From Liolophura sinensis (taxonomy: Eukaryota; Mollusca; Polyplacophora; Chitonida; Chitonidae): a DNA stretch of 64,000 nucleotides. Below the pieces are notes generated by a model. That model had not been told where the DNA came from and did no database searches. It was given only the letters and a program-made list of their open reading frames with translations. This document shows, in pieces, positions 22,398-34,600 of this stretch (positions within the stretch are counted from its first letter, which is position 1; each line of letters starts with the position of its first letter). The position numbers and the translations under genes were made by a program. The DNA lies in contig NC_088304.1 of NCBI RefSeq assembly GCF_032854445.1, positions 22,329,704 to 22,393,703 of the forward strand, given 5' to 3'.

Positions 22398-22608
22398 ATT
22401 ATCTCTCTTCCAAGCCAGAAAGGCATTTATACGTCTTATTTGCTTCATCAACAAAACTTTGTCCATTTTGTTTGACACGAACTGCTTGCATTAGTTAAAG
22501 GAAGTATTCCCAAAGGTAAAAACATTGTTTCTCAGTTGACCGAGGATTTGCAGAGTGATTTCATTGCATTACATGTTGCAAAATATGAGTCAACACAGCA
22601 TCCATGCA

Positions 22609-22690
22609 TGCATACATACATACAAACATACATACATACATACATACATACATACATACATACATACATACATGCATACATACATACGTC
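22609..22690. repeat. (CATA)n microsatellite
   Basis: About twenty tetranucleotide repeats with a few interruptions. The flanks 22398-22608 and 22691-23160 hold nothing recognisable. Confidence 0.95.
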
Positions 22691-23190
22691 ATACATAGGC
22701 CTACATACATACATTCCGAGTGGTGGGAAACTTTTTGAGGAGGCCATTTCTACTGAGAAACACAGACAAAACACCAAGCATCTTGCAGCTTCAGTACATG
22801 TTTTCAAAGCACCAAATTTATTATCAGTACAATTCAAATCAAGATCATTTTAAACGTTATAGACTGAATAGTTAGTATGCATCCAAAATTGTGTTATAAA
22901 TTATTATACAATCTATAATAAGTAATGTTTAAGCAGTGAGCATAGCTCACACTGTTTTTCACTTTTAGTCGCTGGTGTAATTACATGCTAAAATTGTGCT
23001 TGATCTCCATATCTATGTGTGTTTTGTAGGCCTATAAAATTTTCCGTCCGTACATCTTTATCATAATTTATATTGTTGGTATGTAGGTTAGGCCTATATA
23101 CGTCAGCGTCAATGATGTTCATAAATATCCTGCTCTGGCCTTCTTGTCCAGAAGAGTAATCTCCCCTTACTACTCTTCAGGTTTGTTGGG

Positions 23191-23330
23191 GCGAGAACTT
23201 TACTTTCACTTTTAGTGGACTTTCCTACTAGTTACGTCAGACCACACGGATAATAGATAAACTATCCAGGGAGACACAGAAGGCATTTAGAATACTCCGG
23301 GCAGGCTGAGTTTGTTGACGAACTGAACAG
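23191..23330 (+). promoter_or_regulatory. Candidate promoter and first exon (IRF/NF-kB/ATF-like sites)
   Basis: Within 42 bp: TTTACTTTCACTTTT (23199-23213; reverse AAGTGAAAG is IRF-like), GGACTTTCC (23217-23225; kB-like, one base short of the ten-base consensus) and TTACGTCA (23232-23239; ATF/C/EBP-ATF-like). About 90 bp downstream a good splice donor, AACAG|GTGAGAG, ends at 23330. The most likely target is helicase A on the same strand, through the 5'UTR exon at 30788. Motifs are seen; promoter activity and linkage are inferred. Confidence 0.35.
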
Positions 23331-23397
23331 GTGAGAGTACATTAATTTGTTAATTCGTAACGTGCTAAATTAATAACTAGGCCTTCATGAACGATTG

Positions 23398-23560
23398 GAA
23401 GATTGAGTGAGTGAGTGCTTGGAGTTTAACGTCGTACTTTGAAAGATTAATGACATGGCGATCAGGAAATGGAGAGTCAAAATGCGTGTATGATGTGAGA
23501 TATGAACGATTTGTACACCGCGATGGACTAGGGCCTATTACTCCAAGATCAGCGTACCAG
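23398..23560 (-). mobile_element. Second-family SINE 3' part
   Basis: GAGTGAGTGAGTGCTTGGAG then TTTAACGTCGTACTTT is the reverse of the tail seen at 48330-48369 (AAATCCCAAGCACTCACTCA). The remainder is diverged. Bases 23561-24299 hold nothing recognisable. Confidence 0.6.
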
Positions 23561-24299
23561 TATAGCAGATAAAGGTACATGCTGATGTAAACGTCAGAAA
23601 AATTCATAAATCCGTGACAGTTTATAGCCACACACTGGTACTCTATACACAAGTATACTATGTGGTCACAGTTATTACCAGTAGTTGACTAACCAGTCGT
23701 GACTGCAAAGCCAAAGGGTCTGTGGCAAACCTGGTTGTTTTTATGAAAAATAAAATTCCAAGTGAATATCTACTTGGTGGGTTGACATCGATTTGTTCTA
23801 GGTAAGTTTAATGCGCGTGTGAACAGTGGCAAATGTTCCTGACCACAAATCCCACTGTCTGTAAATTTCTCAGTTGCGTTGGTGGAGAAGAATTACCTCA
23901 TTTCGCAACCAAGGTCACCCACTGGTTCTTGAAAATACTTGACTTTTGATGAATTGTTTTCAAGACATTGAAAGTCATTAAGATGAGATAAGTCAAGGAC
24001 GTAGCCCTACTTGATTTTTAAAATCATGTAGTGTTGAGTTTGAAATAGATCAATCGATAAGCTACCAAAGTAGTTCCCGTTAATGATAATCTCAACATGA
24101 TTGTTTATACTTATAATCAGACTTGTCCTTGAAAAGTGCGTTCACAGCTGGGAACCCTGCAGGTAGCAAATAGTAGAAGTTGCTGTGTTATAATCTGAAA
24201 TGGATTGTGAACAGATTTTATTTTGAGATCATTTTGAACAATGGTATGCAAAGTGTATTAGTGTGCATACATGTTGGCAAGGGTATATATTATGATGAA

Positions 24300-24540
24300 C
24301 TAGAAATCAAAAGGGGCAGGGTGCAAAGGTGTATTTCTCAAAAAAGGGGCAAGTTTGGCAATTCCCCTGCCTGTCTATTGACATTGTGCATGACAAAAGC
24401 GACAGGTTTTGTAATTTCCCCTACCTATTGACAGTGTGCCTGATGAACAAGGGCAGGTTTGGCAATTTTCACTGCCTATCTATTTATTGACATTGTGTCC
24501 AACAAAAAAAGGGCGTATTTTAGGAGAAGAATGCAACACC
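24300..24540. repeat. Degenerate ~60-bp tandem repeat
   Basis: Three to four units containing AAGGGGCA-GTTTGGCAATT and TATTGACATTGTG. Confidence 0.65.
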
Positions 24541-24740
24541 CTAAAAAAAGCCTAGAAGCCTAGCTACAGGTTTTGGTTGTAGACTCTAGATAATCTTGAG
24601 CCCTGCATGAGTTATGTATGTCCTGAAGAAGTGCAGCCAAGGAATCTTGCCTGACTGCCATGACGTTTGGCATTTAAATTTGTGCTTACAGCCAAGAACA
24701 TCTTCATAGTTAGAAAGCTTCATGCATGTTACCGGTACTT

Positions 24741-25000
24741 GATTTATTTATTTATTTGATTGGGGTTTTACGCCGTACTCAAGAATATTTCACTTATACA
24801 ACGGCAGCCAGCATTGTGGTGGGAGGGAACCGGACAAAGCCCGAAGGAAACCCAAGGCCATTCACAGGTTGCTGGCAGACCTTTCCATGTATGGCTGGAG
24901 AGGAAGCCACCATGAGCTGTGCTTGAACTTACAGCAACTGCATTGGTGAGAGGATCATTACGCTGTGCTAGTGCGCTATCCAGCTAAGCCACGGATGCAC
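24741..25000 (-). mobile_element. Main-family SINE
   Basis: GATTGGGGTTTTACGCCGTA to TAAGCCACGGATGCA; diverged head, near full length. Confidence 0.85.
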
Positions 25001-26028
25001 ACACTGGCACTTGAAGTTGTAGATGGATGCCATTGAGTTGTTGTTGTTTACATGTCATGTAGACGTAGTTCAGACTATCTGATCATCAACTTAAACTTCA
25101 GACTTTTAACTAAGCATTTTACCACCGTAACACTGTACAATGATAACATTGAGGAATCAGGTTACATTGACCGGTGTATACACATACATGTTTACACGTG
25201 CCCAGTGACAAAACTATCTTGCCCTGCCCTTTCTAGAAATGATAAATCTTAAAAGTTCAACGCCATCAGGGTGCTATCAAAGATAGTGTAGCAAAGATCT
25301 GATTACATTTACCCTAATCTGTGATACATTTTACACATGTATGTAGGTTAACTGGATCGTCTAGCTGTTAGATCAATATCTCTATGTGAAGTTCATGTAA
25401 ACTCATGCTTAATCTGGGGTATAGCCCAGTGCAACACGTGTTGCTGGGTGGCGGGTGCATACATTGTTTTCCTGTCAACACGGCAAATTTAAAGCCATCC
25501 ACTGGTTATTAGTCAGGTAAGCTCAGAAATTAGCATACACTTCGTGTAATTTACAAATATTAACCATTTGCTTCCTGTGCAAGCAGGTAACAGCTGAGCT
25601 GTGGGGTGGTTAAAACAAGCCTGTAGGCCTTCTGTAAAAAATTCATTGCTGAGTGTTAAAATGAAGGGTAAATCAGCAGAGATTCCTTTTTTATGTGATG
25701 ATATAAAATGGATAAGATAGGGATTTTAGAGAAATTAATGAGGAAAAATCATTATATTAAAAGCTTAAAAGTACCAGTAAGGGCCATTTTTGGAATATCA
25801 GTGTTTGGAGGTTATTTGTACCCAACAGATATACTTTTGGAACTGGAACTGGAAATTTTAAATTTAAAAATCCCAAGATAATTTTTATTAATACATCCTC
25901 AAAACTTTAAGTTATAGGCCCAAAGATTTCCTCTCTAATTGTGTTAAAAATATTAACTCATATTTGTTAATCAGAAATGGCTGTGTGAAACGAGCCCCAT
26001 CACATTATGTATTTTCCAAAGTAACTTT
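25001..26028. other. Intergenic or intronic stretch, nothing recognised
   Basis: No exon or repeat recognised; possibly part of the long first intron of helicase A. Confidence 0.4.
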
Positions 26029-26195
26029 ATTTATTTATTTATTTGATTGGTGTTTTACGCCGTACTCAAGAATATTTCACAGATATGATGACGACCAGCA
26101 TTATGGTTGGTGGAAACCAGGCAGAGCCCAAGGGAAACCCACAAACATCCGCAGGTTGCTGACAGACCTTCCCACATACGGCCAAAGAACTGGCT
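26029..26195 (-). mobile_element. Main-family SINE, 5'-truncated
   Basis: TTTA tail and GATTGGTGTTTTACGCCGTA to CCCACATACGGCCAAAGA; the tRNA-like head is missing. Bases 26196-27420 hold only unrecognised sequence. Confidence 0.85.
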
Positions 26196-27420
26196 GTTCT
26201 GGTACATATAAATGTAAATACAGTACATGTTATGTCAACCGTTATTCATTTCTAAATGCCAAGTTGTGATGCTCAAAGCAATGGTCAACCGTTTTATAGA
26301 TTCTGTCATGAGCCACTGTACATACATTTTTACCTCGCTGTGCGAAGTAAGGAGAGGTATTGTGAAAGAGGGATCGGATGCTGTTGGTGGGGGTGGCAGT
26401 GTCCAGTTTGGTTAAAGTTTTTGACCAATCATAGGGTTGCAGTGGCCACCCAAAGTACATAGATAGTCAGTCATTGGTAGCGATTTGAATATCAAAGACC
26501 AAGGAAGTCTTTCACCTCATAGTTCAACATTTTGTTCAGCTATTCACCCGGTTGCGCTTGCCTTCCATAGTACATGGATTGCCTAATGCTGTTTGTGATT
26601 TGCACATCAAAGACCTCTGTGGTAAAGTTGTCTGTTAGCACTGCAATGATTTTTAACTCCATAACATATGAAGTCACTGCTCTGCAATCTTTACGCATAC
26701 CATAAACAGTCATAGTTGTGATAATTATAGTAATTCTAGTTATTTCTATGTTAATAATAATATTATATAATTAGAGGATAATATCTCTGTATGACAGCGT
26801 CAATCATTCTACTTTTATTTTTTGGTTTAGAGGTCAATATTTGAATGTATCACGTGACTTGAACATTATGCAGTTGTACAAACTGCTCAATCAGGCAAGC
26901 TACCTGTATTCTCTGATTGCCTTGTTTAGGTTCTTTCACGAGTCACTTTACATGCAGTTTTGTACAGAGTATAGATTGTCAGGTACATGTAGGTTGTCTG
27001 TCTCAAATTGCAAATGCCTTGACCATTGAAGAATCAAGCTCTCAGTTATGCTGGGACTATAGCTTCAATGTTGTGATTCTCCTTTCCTCCACTGATAAAC
27101 CATATTGATGTTAGTTATGAATCATTGAGTATGGCATTCAACTTACAACAACACCAGCCAGAAAAGAAGAGCAATTATCATGTGGAGGGTATTGAACTTG
27201 GAAGCATGGTTTGCTAAGAGTCATGATCAGTAAATGTCACATACTTATCTCTGATATACATAAACACCATTCCTAGATGTAACCATAGCCTGTTCTCTGT
27301 GTTTCTAACTGTCCATGTGCACCGTTGTGTATTTTCTTCATATCATTTCGAGCAGTAATTTTTTTTCTGGCTTTTGTACTTGAACCACTGAGCACCAGTG
27401 TGTATGGATGTATTTACATG

Positions 27421-30050
27421 TATTCTGTTGAGTTTTAGACTTCAGATGATCCTGCACTCTGAGTTGTGTCATAGTGCAGAGGTCTATATTCTGTTGAGTT
27501 TTAGACTTCAGATGATCCTGCACTCTGAGGTGTGTCATGGTGCAGCGGTCTGTATTCTGTTGAGTTTTAGACTTCAGATGACCCTGCACTCTGAGGTGTG
27601 TCATGGTGCAGAGGTCTGTATTCTGTTGAGTTTTAGACTTCAGATGATCCTGCACTCTGAGGTGTGTCATGGTGCTGTTGTGTCTTAGACTTCAGATGAT
27701 CCTGCACTCTGAGGTGTGTCATGGTGCAGAGGTCTGTATTCTGTTGAGTTTTAGACTTCAGATGATCCTGCACTCTTACGTGTGTCATGGTGCAGAGGTC
27801 TGTATTCTGTTGAGTTTTAGACTTCAGATGATCCTGCACTCTGAGGTGTGTCATGGTGCAGAGGTCTGTATTCTGTTGTGTCTTAGACTTCAGATGATCC
27901 TGCACTCTGAGGTGTGTCATGGTGCAGAGGTCTATATTCTGTTGAGTTTTAGACTTCAGATGATCCTGCACTCTGAGGTGTGTCATGGTGCAGAGGTCTG
28001 TATTCTGTTGAGTTTTAGACTTCAGATGATCCTGCACTCTGAGGTGTGTCCTGGTGCAGAGGTCTGTATTCTTTTGAGTTGTAGACTTCAGATGATCCTG
28101 CACTCTGAGGTGTTTCATGGTGCAGAGGTCTGTATTCTGTTGAGTTTTAGACTTCAGATGATCCTGCACTCTGAGGTGTGTCATGGTGCAGAGGTCTATA
28201 TTCTGTTGAGTTTTAGACTTCAGATGATCCTGCACTCTGAGGTGTGTCATGGTGCAGAGGTCTATATTCTGTTGTGTCTTAGACTTGAGATGATCCTGCA
28301 CTCTGAGGTGTGTCATGGTGCAGAGGTCTATATTCTGTTGTGTCTTAGACTTGAGATGATCCTGCACTCTGAGGTGTGTCATGGTGCAGAGGTCTGTATT
28401 CTGTTGAGTTTTAGACTTCAGATGATCCTGCACTCTGAGGTGTGTCATGGTGCTGTTGTGTCTTAGACTTCAGATGATCCTGCACTCTGAGGTGTGTCAT
28501 GGTGCAGAGGTCTGTATTCTGTTGAGTTTTAGACTTCAGATGATCGTGCACTCTGAGGTGTGTCATGGTGCAGAGGTCTGTATTCTGTTGAGTTTTAGAC
28601 TTCAGATGATCCTGCACTCTGAGGTGTGTCATGGTGCAGAGGTCTGTATTCTGTTGTGTCTTAGACTTCAGATGATCCTGCACTCTGAGGTTTGTCATGG
28701 TGCAGAGGTCTATATTCTGTTGAGTTTTAGACTTCAGATGATCCTGAGTACTGAGATACGTCAGTGTGTAGAGGTGCATATTCTGTTGTGTTTCAGACAT
28801 CATATGACCCTGCACTCTTGAGATACATCAGAGTGTTGAGGCATATATTCTGTTGTGTTTTAGACTTCTGATGTCCCTGTACTCTAAGGGGTGTCATTGT
28901 GTAGAGGTTTGATGTGTTTTAGACTTAGATGATCCTGAGTACTGAGATGCGTCAGTGTGTAGAGGTCTATATTCTGTTGTGTTTCAGACTTCCCGTGACC
29001 CTGTACTCTGAGGTGTGTCATTGTGTAAAGGTTTATGTTCTATTGTGTTTTAGACTTCAGATGATCCTGAGCCCTGATGTATGACATTGTGCAGAGGACT
29101 ATATTCTGTTGTGTTCAGACTTTGATTGACCCTGCACCCTGAGGTGTGTCATTGTGTAGAGGCCTATATTCTGTTGGTGTTTACACTTCATGTCACCCTG
29201 CACTGGATGAGTGTGTCAGTGTTTAAAGGATGGTGTATATTCTGTTCTGTTTTAGACTTCAGATGATCCTGAGCACTGAGGTGTGTGTAGAGGTGCACTG
29301 TATATTCTGTTGTGTTTTATACCAGTTCTCCAGATGCGCACGGATGTTTTTGAGTACCAAGATGTTTCAGTCTGTAGAGAGGTGTATTCTGTTCTGTTTC
29401 CGACTTTAGAAGATCCTGCATACTTGGGTGTGTCAGTGTGTAGACAAGTATGTTCTGTTCTGCTTTAGACTGTAGAAGATCCTGGGTGTGTTAGTGTGTA
29501 GCAAAGTATGTTCTTTTCTGTTGTAGACTTTAGAAGATTCTGCATACTGGGGTGTGTCAGTGTGTAGACAAGTATGTTCTGTTCTGCTTTAGACTGTAGA
29601 AGATCCTGGGTGTGTTAGTGTGTAGCAAAGTATGTTCTTTTCTGTTGTAGACTTTAGAAGATTCTGCATACTGGGGTGTGTCAGTGTGTAGACAAGTATG
29701 TTCTGTTCTGCTTTAGACTGTAGAAGATCCTGGGTGTGTTAGTGTGTAGCAAAGTATGTTCTTTTCTGTTGTAGACTTTAGACGATTCTGCATACTGGGG
29801 TGTATCAGTGTGTAGACAAGTATGTTCTGTTCTGCTTCAGACTTTAGAAGATACTGCACTCTGAGGTGTGGCATGGTGTAGAGGCCTATATTCTGTTGTG
29901 TTTCAAACTTTAGAAGGTCCTGCAAGTTGAGGTGTGTCAGTGTGTAGCAAAGTATATTCTATTCTTTTTCAGACTTTAAAAGATCCTGCACTCTAAGGTG
30001 TGTCAATGTGTTGAAGTGTACATAAATATTCTGTCCTTTTTCATACCTAG
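27421..30050. repeat. 66-bp minisatellite with degenerate right half
   Basis: Units GTATTCTGTTGAGTTTTAGA, CTTCAGATGATCCTGCACTC and TGAGGTGTGTCATGGTGCAG+AGGTCT, 66 bp each, well conserved to ~28850, then drifting. A ~124-bp higher-order unit repeats three times at 29430-29820. Because the unit is 22 codons, frames stay open on both strands for more than 800 bp; see findings. Lies upstream of helicase A. Confidence 0.95.
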
Positions 30051-30236
30051 GTCATCTGATTGTTAGAAGCCAAACAGACAAATCTGTGACGGGAAGAGAA
30101 TATACCAAGGAATGTATGTTTATGTAACACCACTGTTTCTGTGAAAACAGGTAAACAGTAATAAATATATACTAATTTTCTCATCTAATGGATAACTTAA
30201 TTTGCATGTTAATTGTTAATGCAAGATACCCTTGAA

Positions 30237-30445
30237 ACACTCACTAATGCGGTCGCTGTGAGTTATAGTCCAGCTCATGCTGGTTTCCTCTTCGGCCATA
30301 TGTGAGAAGGTCTGTCAGCAACCTGTGGATAGTAGTGGGTTTCCCCGAGCTCTGCCCAGTTTCCACCCGCCATCTGTCGTATAAGTGAAATATTCTTGAG
30401 TACGACGTAAAACACCAATCAAATAAATAAATAAATAAATTAATG
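30237..30445 (+). mobile_element. Main-family SINE, 5'-truncated
   Basis: Starts at TCACTAATGCGGTCGCTGTG and ends in TTGAGTACGACGTAAAACAC plus AAATA repeats. Confidence 0.88.
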
Positions 30446-30787
30446 CAAGATATTTTTCTTTGAAATCTTATCGTGTGTTTGACTGAAAATTTAATATACT
30501 ACAGAAGATAAACAATACATGAATTTCTGATTAATGAGGTTTATGTAAAATTTAAGAGATTTTAAGAAATATTTTGGTATGTGAAAGATAAGTGTAGCTG
30601 TCCATATCAAAATGTGGGTGTGATCGTTCTTATTTTGGACTCCTTGGCACGAGTAAATGACCAGTCATTTTGACCAGTGGATGCACCTGTATACATTTAT
30701 TTGTGTAACTCACAAGACTTTTAAGTGATGCTAGGCTGCACTGAAATAATATTTAAATGCTGAATGTTAATCTTTCTGTTTTTTCAG

Positions 30788-30902
30788 AGGATCGTGTCTG
30801 GCTCTCATATTTCCACTAACTTCATGAGTGATTTACTCTAGAAGTCTGGCCAGCCTTCAGAGGTTCATCTGGAGCAGTTGTGTTGTAAAACTGGCTTCAA
30901 AG
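30788..30902 (+). other. Candidate 5'UTR exon of helicase A
   Basis: A 115-bp segment with acceptor TCTGTTTTTTCAG|AGG and donor TCAAAG|GTAAAC. Non-coding (stops in all frames). Its position 0.75 kb upstream of the coding exon and its strong splice sites make it the likely penultimate leader exon. The intron downstream contains a 36-bp array. Confidence 0.5.
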
Positions 30903-31364
30903 GTAAACATTTAATGTATAGAGCTTGACAAGGGTTTTAACATTTGAGGATTTTAAGTAACGGCTTGTCTCAAGCTGTAAATATTAGAAATCTTCCACTG
31001 AAAATGTTTCGCCGAGCCATCTTTCAAGTTCTACACCACATTTCAAAATATTTCAGTAATTGAATGCTTCACAGTGGGAGAAAACTGGGTACCCTGCTTT
31101 TTAATGGCCCAGATGATATTGTCCAGCTGTATGTTTTTTAACTTTACCAGAGCTGCAGTCGGTTACATGTTTTTCCACGATTGTTTTGATTTCCGGCAGC
31201 AGTTTACTGCTGTTCTGAACCATGGAATCACATATTAGGGTGTGACAAATTCAATATGTGAATTAAAATACACTGCACACAGGCAGAGAATTTTGAAGTT
31301 TTCCATGCCAAGAGCTTTTATTTTATTCATTATTGTCTATCATCTTATTATACTCATCAACTCG

Positions 31365-31620
31365 TGGGCTAACTTCATCCTTACATTATTTTAATATCTG
31401 ACTGCAAACTTCATCTTTACATTATTTTGATATCTGACTGCAGACTTCATCTTTACATTATTTTAATATCTGACTGCAAACTTCATCCTTACATTATTTT
31501 GATATCTGACTGCAAACTTCATCCTTGCATTATTTTAGTACCTGACTGCAAACTTCATCCTTACATTATTTTGATATCTGACTGCAAACTTCATCCTTAC
31601 GTTATTTAATATCTGACTGC
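31365..31620. repeat. 36-bp minisatellite before the helicase A coding exon
   Basis: Seven units of ATCTGACTGCAAACTTCATC+CTTACATTATTTTGAT. The array ends where the acceptor tract ACAAACTTCTGTTTATTGTG+TAG begins, and its last partial unit resembles that tract. Bases 30903-31364 hold nothing else. Confidence 0.9.
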
Positions 31621-31677
31621 CTTGGATACAAACTTCTGTTTATTGTGTAGGTATCTGTCAGGTAACAAGAAACTGAG

Positions 31678-34600
31678 ATGTCGTCTATCCTGGAAAGCTT
31701 GCAAAGGGAAGCCGCTTCTGTTCTTCGCTCGGATGATGTCCGGGGCAGTATGATAGATGTGACCAGCAATGATGCAGGCTCTCAGAATTCTCAGAAAGAC
31801 ACACATCCACCTACTGAGGAGAAATCCCTGTCAGCTACCTGTGCCCCAGCAGCTGCTAGTACCCCAGCAGGAAATGCAAGGAAGGGAAGGGGTCGGAGAC
31901 AGCCCAGGAGGAGGAAGTCTTCAAGCTCAGTAGAATGTGACAAATTAGCTGCCCCAATAGGGGCTCTCTTCGTGGAATTCCCAGGGAAAATGCATGGAAT
32001 GGATTTCAAGGCACACCTGCAGAAAAGAATTGCTAAGGGCCCACACTTCACCTGTGATCTACTGTCTCCTGCCCAGGATGCTCCAACAACTGCTGTTAAA
32101 CTTACTTTTCCAAGCCAGAATGCTGCGAAGTCAGCTTGTCGAATGCTCAAACAGAGCAATTTGAGGGAAAACACCATCCATGTGAAGTGTGTATTCACTG
32201 CAGTGCAGCTAACAGGGTTCACGTTCAGTAATGAACAGGCATTACCAAATTTAGAAAATGTCCAACGTACACTTGAGGCAAAAATCCGTAAGCAGCTGGA
32301 AAAGCACGATCTTAAGATGCAACAAGCACAACAAAGGCTTCAACAGCTCCAGGTGCGCAAACACATTCCTTTAGAGCAGTATGAACTTGTGTTAGGTGAG
32401 CGGAAGACGTTAGAAAGCAAGGTCACAGAACTTCAGCAGCAGCGTGATGAATTCGTTCTATGTGTTGAGCAGCTTATTGACCTGCAAAAGTTTGACAATA
32501 TCAACACTAAGCTGCAGCAAATCCGACTGACACTGGGAATAGAGATGACACGATTGGACAAGTCCTTTCCAATCTATGCTAGAAGAAAAGAGATTGTAGA
32601 TGTAGTCATGAATAATCCAGTGTCTATCGTTTTAGGGGAAACCGGCTCTGGGAAAAGCACACAGATGCCCCAGTATTTGTATGAAGCAGGTCTGGCTGAA
32701 ACAGGCGTCATTGTCTGCACCCAGCCACGGAAAATAGCAGCCACCAGCCTAGCCACTCGCGTGGCGTCAGAACTGATAGGTAGTGTGGGACAAACGGTGG
32801 GCTATAAGGTGGGCATGAGGCAGAAAACATCAGCTCTGACAAAAATCGTGTACATGACCGACCATATGCTACTGAATGAGATCCTCGACGACCCAGTTCT
32901 CTCCAAGGTGTCATGTGTAATCATTGATGAAGCCCATGAACGAAGCATTTACACTGACCTTCTGCTGGGCATGGTCAAGAAATGCATGGCGGTTAGGCCT
33001 GAACTGAAGGTGGTCATCACATCGGCGACTATTGACCCAGACGTCTTTGTTCGCTATTTCAAAGGATGTCCAGTTGTGAAAGTCTCTGGCCGGACTTTTC
33101 CTGTAGAGGTCATCTGGCAAGATCCTGCACTGTCTGTTCCGTTTGAAAATCATATGCAGACAGCCGTAAATGTTGCAGCTGACATCCACCAGGTGGAAGC
33201 AGAGGGAGACATCCTAGTGTTCATGACTTCTCCCTTGGAAACAGAAAAGTGTTGCAGTTTACTGGATGAAAAACTTAAGCCCAGAAATGACTTCAAATGC
33301 CTTCAAATCCACGGTAAACTCCAAGCAGAGGAGCAGCAGGCAGTTTTCCAACCATTGGCCCATGGCATCAGGAAAATTGTGTTCGCAACCAACAGTGCTG
33401 AAACTTCTGTGACCATTCCTGGAATTAAATATGTGATCGATTCTGGACTGGTCAAGGAAATGAAATACGACCCAAAGAAGAGTCTCAGCTCTCTGGATAC
33501 GGTGGTTATAAGTAAATCATCGGCCGAACAGCGGAAGGGCAGAGCCGGGAGGATGTCGCCAGGAAAGTGTTTCAGATTATACACGGAAGAGGACTATGAA
33601 AAAATGAAAAGCAGCTTGCTCCCAGAAATACTTAGGGTTCATCTGGCACAAGCTCTGCTTAAGCTCATGGATTTGGGCGTTGACCCTATGGACTTTGACT
33701 TTGTCGAGTCACCTCCACAGGCAGCTCTGGAGAAAGCCATAGAATCGCTTGAAGACCTTGGAGCTTCTAAAGGCAGAGTTATTACCGAACTAGGGAAAAG
33801 ACTAGCTCTGTTACCTTTCGAACCTCGCCTGGGAAAGTTCCTCTTAACAGGTATTGACTGTGGCATTGCATATGAAGCTATTTCCCTGGCAGTGTTGACA
33901 ACCATGGGTTCTTCAATATTCTATCGAGCGGGCACTGACGCTGAAAAACATCAGTCTGACCTGAAGAAGACAAGATTTTGCCATGAAGGAGGGGATCACT
34001 TCACAATGCTAAGTGTGTATCAAGAATGGTTTGCCATTCCGGAAAAGGAGAAGAGTAAATGGTGTGTCAAAAACAGCATCAACGGCCGTTCCATGCGCAT
34101 GGTGCGGGAAATGGCGAACGAAGTAATCACTGTGCTTAAGAAGGAAATGAAACTGGAAGTGAAGGTTTCCTTTACGGAAGTTTCAGAAAGCCACCTGAAA
34201 TTAAAGAAGATCATTTTTCAGGCATCAAAGCAAAACTTGGCTGTTTACCTAGGTCATCCAAAAGCAGGGTACTTTGCCCCTAATCCAAACCAACAGGCCC
34301 AAATCCACCCATCGTCAAGCGTCATGGTGCTGGGTGGGAAGAAGCCAGAATGGGTTCTGTTTGAACAGTTGATAAACACCAGCAAGGATTTCTTCACCTC
34401 TGTCTCTCCAGTCGATCGTGATTTAGTTTTGACAGCTTACGGCAAAGGAGAACTGTGCTTTGATCCGAGTCTGGTAGAAAAAATGAAAGTGAGTCCTGTT
34501 CTGACCATGGGCCTTGGACGATTTTCATTTATGGAGTTTGTTGGCCGACGTTTTTGTAACCTGAAGCAAATTGAAACTGAGGTGATGTCGGAATTCAATG

